Origin: Erigeron canadensis
Taxonomy: Eukaryota > Streptophyta > Magnoliopsida > Asterales > Asteraceae
Reading direction: 5' to 3'
Assembly: GCF_010389155.1 (NCBI RefSeq)
Contig: NC_057761.1
Coordinates: 13,394,501 to 13,458,500, forward strand
Length of the DNA stretch: 64,000 bases
The translations under genes were made by a program, and so were the position numbers. Within the stretch, counting starts at the first letter, position 1. Every line of letters starts with the position of its first letter. The notes under the pieces were generated by a model, which was not told where the DNA came from, made no database searches, and saw only the letters and a list, made by a program, of their open reading frames with translations. Below are positions 57,371 through 64,000 of the stretch, piece after piece.

Positions 57371-58307
57371 CTAATCCTTTCACAAAAGATTTGTCTAGGC
57401 CCAAGCTTGAAAGGCATGCCGAGGGCATAGGACTTAAATTAGCTAGTTATTTCATGTAAATCTGTTGTTTCAGTATTTGGATAAGGGATGTTAAATAATT
57501 TATATTTTCCATAATGAGATAAAGTACTTGATATGTTTGATTTCATTTAATATTAAATTGTGCCCTATATTTGCATGTTTAATCCTTGAATATTTTATTA
57601 AATATTTTAAATTGTCCATTGTCGATTAATTATATGAGAATATAATTAATTTAAGACAAATCTGAGTGATTAGTTATATTTTTGGAATATATAATGGATA
57701 GTCCCACCAAACTCACATGATATCCATAGTTGATTCATATCGGACTACCCCACTAACGAATTATCACTTTATGGATCGACGTCATTAAGTGAAAGTCGTA
57801 AATGGTTACTTTATTGATCATTTGACTTGAGATACAAGCAGGTCAGCATGTATGAATCGCACTTACTAGATATAGTTCTAACTCTCCTGAATAAGGGAGT
57901 ACATAAAGGGCTATTTTCAGAAAGTGTAGTAAAGTATGATTACATACACGTGTAGTCAATACGAGATTTGTTCCTTCAACTTAAAAGTTGAAGTATGATA
58001 CCATTGGCGCCCTCATTAGGACTAATTAAGATGTTTGCATGGCCGTGCCCAAATAAATCCAGATGGTTCTCGATTATATTTGGTAATCATTAATTAGTTA
58101 TTGAATGAGAAACATAATCGTTAAATTATGAAATGACCTTGATCCATATTCATATTTAACAAGGTATCTGAACAAAGAGATAATAAAAGCCTCAACCATT
58201 TAAATATACTTTAAGAAACTATACTTAAATTTTTCCAGGAGCATTGGCGTGTTGCTAGACGCTAACCAATGTTATTACCTTCATTCATTACGACCTCAAG
58301 TGGGAGC
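57371..58307 (+). other. 3' non-coding region and purine tract of the Tork-like element
   Basis: No gene. AAGTGGGAGC at 58298-58307 is the polypurine tract, directly before the 3' LTR. Confidence 0.7.
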
Positions 58308-59077
58308 TGTTAGAATATGATCATGTAAAATGAACATATGTCTAGAAAGTATTTAAGCCTATGGGGTCACACTTCAACATGAATGTAAGTATAATTATAT
58401 AATATATTAAATGTAATTTATTGATTAATTAGATCACGAAAAACTAACGGTTATTAGTTAACGGCGTTAGTTAAAGGAGGACTTGATTTGTAATTAGGAG
58501 ATTCTAGAAGTTTCCTAATTAAGGGGGCCGGTTTTGAAAGGGCTTTTGGGGCCTTGATTAACATGGTCACCAAGCTATTAAACCCTAATTAATTCCCTAT
58601 ATATATAGTGGGTTAATTCTTTATGGTTTATTCATTTCTATTCACACTAAACACCTCCTCTCTTCTCTTCATGTTCGATCGACCAAAGGCACAAAACAAA
58701 AAGGAAGTTTTTTTTAGTTTTGTTCCATTCGACCAACTATTGGCATGAATCTTATATTTAATTCATGCTAATGCTTATCATTAATTATGGTATGATTTGT
58801 TTCAACAACAAATTTGTTTTCGGTTCATGGGTTTCGAACTAAGGGAATTATACAGGGGTTTGTAAGTTCATGATCAAGAACTAGCATACATACATTTTAA
58901 CGTTGTATGTGTGATCGTAGAGAGGTTTAATTTAAACCTTATTACAAAGGTTTCTTGCTTTATTCTCTCCAATTTAAGGTACATGTATTCTCTCTTGGTT
59001 AATTAATTAACTACATAGAATTTATATTCCGCTGCGTGCTTTGTGATTTGATTTGATAATTGTTATATAACCCAACA
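58308..59077 (+). repeat. 3' LTR of the Tork-like element
   Basis: 770 bp, paired with 51332-52108. It is followed by the target duplication TTATA at 59078-59082. Confidence 0.92.
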
Positions 59078-59082
59078 TTATA

Positions 59083-60070
59083 TAGACTCTTTTATGCATA
59101 TTTAAAGGTATATTGGTTAAGTTTGAATTAAAAACAAAGGAGTAAGGTCTGCTGCTTTTGTTTTTCACTCTTAGTTTACTTTCTTGAAATTATAATTTTC
59201 TTATGGATTAACAAACTCTTTTCAAGTGTTATGCAGAAGAAGAATGAAAATCCCCTAGTAGAGACTAGGTATGTTATCTTTAAAAGAAATAATATGTATC
59301 ATCTTAGATGTAATCCCCATTCTTTCTACATATAAGATCTTCATTTGGGTGTAATACTAATTGTTTGTTCTGTTAAGTGGTGTTGTTCAGTTCTATATGG
59401 CCTCACATTATAGTTGACGCTTGCCTACTTTCATGGTTATTCTTTAGGTTGTTGGTTGGGGTTTAGGAGTGTCTTTCGGAGCTGCTGTTAGGGCCACTAT
59501 ATTGCTAATGGGTCAATAGATTAGTCATTTGTAAGGGGAGTCACTTTGAGCATTAAGAGACGTGAACATTTTCTTTCTTTGAAATTAGGCTTGCAGCCTG
59601 AACAAAAGGTCTTATTTATACCCAGTAAATTTCAAACTATCTGATTGATTATGTAGTTTTAATCAATAACGAGTGTTGGATAATCTGGTTTTTTAAATGT
59701 CGTGGATGTGGGATGTGGACTCATGGATTGTTGAGGGAAATTTCCCATATGTCGTAATTTCATTACTAGAAAGGTCATATGTCGTTGTCGTTTTAAATAT
59801 TTCTTTTGACTTGCTGTAGGATGATTTGAAAGAGCTACATGATGAAGATCTTACTTAAACCATGAGGAAAGTAAAAGAACAAGTTGTAAAAATTAGGTAC
59901 ATTCACAATCCTATGGTCTATGGTATCTTCTCTATCCTTTCATGGGTCTCCTATATAAATCTAGCCCGTTATATCCTAACCGCAACTTTTCCACCTGAAT
60001 TTTTTATTTGGCTCGCTTACTTGCCCGATTGTGTGGGCTTCTAGTATAGCTTAGTTGAGAGTGACCATGT
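59083..60070. other. Gene-free stretch with possible exon relics
   Basis: Two exon-like pieces with splice-like borders occur: about 59238-59268 (AG before AAGAAGAATG, GTATGT after) and about 59451-59520 (AG before GTTGTTGGTTGGGG, encoding a Gly-rich hydrophobic segment). They could be remnants of a host gene but match nothing I recognise. The 60-residue frame at 59862 has no support. Confidence 0.35.
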
Positions 60071-60512
60071 TGTTGGAACCACGTTAAACGTGACCGTCAT
60101 TGATCGTTTATCATTCGTGATATGATAATTGACGATAACTGAAATCCCTATGTCTAGTAAATATACGATGGGCGTATTTACTCTTAAAGACATATTATAG
60201 GGTTTCCCACTAGATGATTAGAACTATGGAGACTTATATTGCACATACTAAACACTAGGGGCTAAAGTTGTAAATGCTCTCTCTATAAATAGAGAGGCAT
60301 GTACAACATTTCTAAGGCTAATCTTGCACCCTCTTTGTGTGTGTTTTTTTTCTCCCATATTCATACCCATCTTTAATTAATCATCTCATTCTGAGAACCC
60401 GACATCAATGACAATCATTCTTGTTCTCACAAGGTCTTCTGGATCGTCAGATACACATTTTTATTATCATGTTTTTATTATGTTTACAATACGAATCATA
60501 ATTATTCCAACA
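60071..60512 (+). repeat. 5' LTR of the third copia element
   Basis: 442 bp, with inverted ends TGTTGGAA and TTCCAACA. The PBS follows three bases later. A TATA box lies in the middle. The partner LTR is outside the window, so the left border rests on these ends alone. Confidence 0.85.
60284..60291 (+). promoter_or_regulatory. TATA box of the LTR
   Basis: TATAAATA framed by CTCTCTC and GAGAGG, a typical plant LTR promoter core. It lies about 220 bp before the LTR end. Confidence 0.7.
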
Positions 60513-60514
60513 TG

Positions 60515-60527
60515 TGGTATCAGAGCC
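60515..60527 (+). other. PBS, initiator-Met tRNA type
   Basis: TGGTATCAGAGCC, two bases after the LTR end. Confidence 0.88.
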
Positions 60528-60839
60528 AATGGTTTTTAACAGTGTATTGTTTTTAAAAAAAAAGAAAATATGATCTCACTCGCCGAAAAAGTAAAACCAA
60601 ATACAATTGTTTGATCATCTTGTGTAACTAATGAACCATATTCATTCGGCCAACATGTGTTGGGGTTCTCGCATAACTAAAAACGATTATTTTTTTTTTT
60701 GTTTGTATTACAAAATCATGAAATCAAACACAATTGGCTTTGTCGACATTACAAGAACTATTTTTTTTGTTTTTTAAGCCGCCAAAATAAAAGGTTGTCG
60801 CATATATACAATCTGCGATTCATTTTTTTTCTTTTAATT

Positions 60840-61985
60840 ATTGAGTTCGACTAAAATATTGGGTCGAGTTCGATCGACTTCTCTTATTTATTGAAGTTTG
60901 ATTTAGGTTTTATTGAATTCGAATTTATTGAAGTTTGATTTTGATCTAGTTTTTATTAAATTCGATCTTAATTGTCGATATTGATTTAAACTTTATTGAA
61001 TTCTACTTTGATTGTCGATTTTGATTTAATCTTTATTGAATTCAACGTTATTTAAAATTGATTTTGATTTAGTCTTATTAAATTCAACCTTATTTCTTTA
61101 TTGAATTCAACCTTATTTAAAGTTGATTTTAATTTAGACTTTATTGAATTCGACTTTATGTCATTATTAAACTTGACCTTAATTGTTGATTTTGATTTAC
61201 TCTTTATTGAATTCGACGTTATTTTAAGTCAATTTTGATTTAGCCTTTATTGACTTTGACCTTATTACATTATTGAACTTGACCTTAACTGTTGAATTTG
61301 ATTTAGTCTTTATTGAATTCAACCTTATTTAAAGTTGATTTTGATTTAGACTTTATTGAATTCGACTTTATGTCCTTATTGAATTCTACATTATTTCATT
61401 ATTGAATTTGACCTTATTTTAAGATTTTGATTTAGTCTTTATTGAATTTAACCTTATTTAATTATTGAATTCGACCTTATTTTAAGCGATTTTGATTTAG
61501 TTTTTATTGAATTCGACCTTATTTTAAGTTGATTTTGATTTAGGCTTTATTGAATTTGACATTATATCAAGTCGATTTTGATTTAGTCTTTATTGAATTC
61601 GACGTTATTTTAGTTGATTTTGATTTAGCCTTTATTGAATTCGACATTATTTTAAGATTGAGTTCGACCTTACATGTCGAGTTTGATTTATTTATTGAGT
61701 ATGATCATAACTTGTTGAATTCAACTTACTTGTCGAGTTCCCCTTAAATGTTGAATTCGAATTACTTGTTGAGTTCTTCTTAATCGTCGAGATCAATCAT
61801 AACTTGTTGAATTCAACTTACTTGTCGAGTTCTTCTTAATTGTTGAATTCGACTTACTTGTTGAGTTCTTCTTAATCATCAAGATCAATCATAACTTTTT
61901 GAATTCAACTTACTTGTCAAGTTCTCCTTAATTGTTGAATTCGACTTACTTGTTGAGTTCTCCTAATTGTCGAGTACAATTTTAC
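60840..61985. repeat. Degenerate tandem repeat in the leader
   Basis: Roughly 20 or more copies of units built on TTTATTGAATTCGACCTTA and TTGATTTTGATTTAG, with spacing that varies between about 30 and 60 bp. From 61680 a related block (TTGTTGAATTCAACTTACTTG) takes over. The frames at 61550-61747 and 61932-62126 are by-products of the repeat. Confidence 0.85.
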
Positions 61986-62055
61986 CTTAAAGTTTATGGC
62001 AAAAATTTGTCTCTCAAATTACGAAAACAATTTATTCTGATACATTTTTACCATA

Positions 62056-62140
62056 ACGGCTCGACCCCGCTAGGGGCTGCCGCCCCTTGGACCCTGCTTC
62101 CAGGGGAGCTGCCCCGGACCCCGTAACTTAGGGGCTTCGC
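62056..62140. repeat. GC-rich block in the leader
   Basis: About 85 bp rich in GGGGC/GCCCC (GGGGCTGCCGCCCCTTGG; CCAGGGGAGCTGCCCCGG), with several short inverted repeats, in a very AT-rich surrounding. The sequence could fold strongly as RNA. Confidence 0.75.
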
Positions 62141-62159
62141 ACTAAAGTACATAGTCTCA

Positions 62160-62412
62160 TTATTTGTGCCCAAAGGTCAAAAATGATTCTCATGTTGCGT
62201 TGTTGTTCCTTTTGCATGATGAACACTTAGTATATTAATTCTGCCCAAAGGTGATTTAATATGTTTTGTGTGCCAAAAGGACTATTTTTCATGCATAATA
62301 TACACGATTCTTAATTTTGTGCCCAAAGGTCAAAAGATAAGCATTGTGTTGCATGACCCTAATGCTCATTTATACTTACATATTAGTTATTTCTGCCCAA
62401 AGGTGATGTAAC
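62160..62412 (+). repeat. Two-copy repeat with GCCCAAAGGT motif
   Basis: 62160-62300 and 62310-62412 repeat the order GTGCCCAAAGGTCAAAA then TCTGCCCAAAGGTGAT, about 147 bp apart. Confidence 0.65.
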
Positions 62413-62860
62413 ATCTAAGTAGAGCCTTACTTTAGCTTATTGTTTTGGTGTTTACAATAGGCTTATCTATCACTAACTTTATTACTATAATAATGGTCAT
62501 AGTCTCATTACTCTAAGGAACATTGCTATGCCTACTTATTTTAGGCAATACTTTAGTTCCATTACTATTAAGAGACATTACTTAGTCTGTCTTAGATAGC
62601 TAATTATGTCACTATAAGAGCATTACTAATAGGCCTACTTATTATAACTTATCTTAGGCATTACTATAATAATCTTCTATCAATTGTATCATTAATTTAT
62701 ATCCTCTTTATCTCCACTATAGTACCTAACTTAGGCACTGAGTCACTTACCGGTGCAAACTTTGGTTCATGAAAAGATTAATTATTTCTAACTTTGTATA
62801 TTCTAGACCTTGACTATGTCATTCGCATAATGAACCCACTGCTATTACTGCAAACTCTTA
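62413..62860. other. Leader sequence without gene
   Basis: Rich in CATTACTATTA and TAGGC motifs. No gene is supported. Confidence 0.55.
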
Positions 62861-63590
62861 TGTAGCTCAGAAAGTGAATTTTTTAAAAGGTGGATAGGGC
62901 AAATAGTTGGTCACTAACGATGGTCAAGAACTATATTAATCTCAGTATCCGAGAAGCTACCACTTTAAGTAAACGTCTAAGAGGAAATAGCAGTGTTCGT
63001 GAACACATAATGAATAAGACTAACATGACTCATAAGTTTAAGAGTCCTAAAAATGGAAGTCTCTGACAATTTTTCTTGCGCACTTTATAATGACCTCATT
63101 GGTTACTTGTTTTGACACCTTCAAAATTAACTATAACTCTATGAAGGATAAGCTATCGATGAGTGAACTAATCACAATGTGTGTGCAAGAAAAGGGTCGC
63201 CTTAAGTTGGGCCAACCATGAAGTTGTTCACTTAACTATTACTGCTAATTTCAATGAGAAGAAGGGTAATAACAGTAATAAGACTGCGAATAAAGTTCAA
63301 AAGGCTTATCATGGTGCAGTTGCCTCTAGCTCTAAGTTCTTGATGAGCAATCCTAACTATAAATTCTGTTGTGTCAAAGGGCACAGTCAGAAAGATTGTC
63401 ATAATATCCAGAAATGGATAGCTAAGAAATGTAATTTACTTAATGTAATATTTGATTCCTTTACTATTGATGTTCGAATTAATACATGGTGGGATGACTT
63501 TCGGTCGTAATTTCTCACAGTCTTTGTTCTTTCGTAATATTGATGACATAACTAAAACAAAGACAAAATCACCTAAATAATTAGAGAATT
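62861..63590 (+). pseudogene. gag and protease start of the third copia element, broken
   Basis: Stops and shifts throughout. Segments VREHIM and YNSMKDKLSMSEL (read across frames at about 62995-63180) fit copia gag. The 63181-63510 frame contains a reduced zinc knuckle (CCVKGHSQKDC, lacking the usual CX2C spacing), followed by the KKCNL and NTWW segment that precedes the protease DSG in this family. The DSG itself is not readable in this frame. Confidence 0.72.
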
Positions 63591-63599
63591 CCTCCATGT

Positions 63600-63736
63600 T
63601 GTGGCATAAATGTTTGGACACATCTCACGAGTTCATATGATACAACTCATAAAGGATGGAATATTACATTCTCTTGACTTTCGTGATTTTGAAACATGTA
63701 TTGAGTGCCTTAAAGGCAAAATGGCTAAAGGGAATA
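63600..63736 (+). pseudogene. Pre-integrase fragment of the third copia element
   Basis: LWHKCL (out of frame) and then GHISRVHMIQLIKDGILHS and DFETCIECLKGKMAKG give the copia GAG-pre-integrase domain with its CX2C pair. It is cut at about 63736 by a new sequence. Confidence 0.8.
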
Positions 63737-64000
63737 TGTTGGTGCATTTCCTGGTGACAACAGCATTTGTGAAATGTAGTTTTGAGTCTTTAGTTAATGT
63801 AATAAAGTCGAACGTTAAGTTTTCGCGTATAATAAAGTCGACCTCGAACTTTGACCAGTCAACCTCGACCATTGACCAGGTCAACCTCGACCATTGACCA
63901 GGTCGAGCTCCAGGTCGAGTTCGGGCTAGGTTCCGTGAAGTTCGAGGTTCGTTTGAGTCCATTATGTTTAGTATAAATAGAGATTAATCTTATGTTTAAG
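63737..64000 (+). repeat. Start of another LTR (partial, runs off the window)
   Basis: TGTTGGTGCATTTCC begins exactly where integrase homology stops. Downstream is a repeated TCAACCTCGACCATTGACCAGG (two copies, 63866-63910) and a TATA box, as in an LTR promoter. The end is beyond 64000, so the assignment is not proven. Confidence 0.5.
63972..63979 (+). promoter_or_regulatory. TATA box in the partial LTR
   Basis: TATAAATA followed by GAGATT, about 235 bp into the supposed LTR. Confidence 0.5.

Larger units (their letters stand above)
51332..59077 (+). mobile_element. Ty1/copia retrotransposon, Tork/TNT1-like, decayed
   Basis: 7,746 bp with LTRs at 51332-52108 and 58308-59077 and a perfect TTATA target duplication. 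LTRs differ at about 40 positions by eye (about 5%), so this is the oldest of the three paired-LTR elements here. Gag is reduced to fragments; the protease region seems lost; integrase, RT and RNase H are readable but broken. Sequence motifs fit the TNT1-94-type group of plant copia elements. Confidence 0.93.
60071..63736 (+). mobile_element. 5' part of a third Ty1/copia retrotransposon
   Basis: An LTR (60071-60512) is followed by a PBS, a long repeat-filled leader, a broken gag with zinc knuckle, a protease start and a pre-integrase segment. This is the copia order read on the plus strand. It stops where a second LTR-like sequence begins at 63737. The rest of pol and the 3' LTR are not in the window. 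Confidence 0.82.

Noticed and set aside
59862..60044. 60-residue frame after a possible splice acceptor
   Set aside because: Short, no recognisable domain, starts after a stop in an exon-like piece.

Overview
The window is plant nuclear DNA, most likely from a eudicot. It is AT-rich and packed with LTR retrotransposons of the plant Ty1/copia and Ty3/gypsy types, a plant CACTA (En/Spm) transposon, MITEs, Helitron-like ends and a fragment of an endogenous pararetrovirus. Genes that have introns use GT-AG splice sites. I see no convincing ordinary host gene, tRNA, rRNA or CRISPR array. The species cannot be named from the sequence.

Layout. (1) 1-1680 is the end of a minus-strand LTR element: PBS at 121-138 and a probable LTR from about 146. 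(2) 1686-3689 is a broken Caulimoviridae (badnavirus-like) fragment: an ORF1 tail, a near-complete ORF2, and the start of ORF3 with the movement-protein region. (3) 4653-9988 is a complete but decayed Ty3/gypsy element on the plus strand, with 574-bp LTRs and a perfect CTGGT target duplication. (4) 11520-40492 is a Sirevirus-like Ty1/copia element on the minus strand with LTRs of 659 and 670 bp. It carries gag-pol, four copies of a 106-bp repeat and a long env-position ORF. (5) A 15,465-bp CACTA element (14838-30302, target duplication AGG) sits inside that env-position ORF. It carries a TNP2-type transposase gene on the minus strand and a six-exon Transposase_24-type gene on the plus strand that I can splice into one open frame of 454 codons. 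(6) A non-autonomous Helitron (22528-23394) and a foldback element (23861-24153) sit inside the CACTA element. (7) 40493-51331 is gene-free and holds Helitron-like ends, two MITEs, tandem repeats and smaller relics. (8) 51332-59077 is a second, older copia element (plus strand, target duplication TTATA). (9) 60071 to about 63736 is the 5' part of a third copia element with a repeat-filled leader, apparently interrupted at 63737 by another LTR that runs off the window.

How the parts relate. Nesting gives the order of events: the copia element landed first, CACTA entered its env-position ORF, and the Helitron and foldback entered CACTA (their mutual order is not known). By-eye LTR divergence is about 1.7% for the Sirevirus-like element, 3.5% for the gypsy element and about 5% for the 51-59 kb copia element. 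The gag-pol genes of all the retroelements are broken. The two CACTA proteins are the best preserved coding capacity in the window: one gene appears intact and the other has a single visible frameshift.
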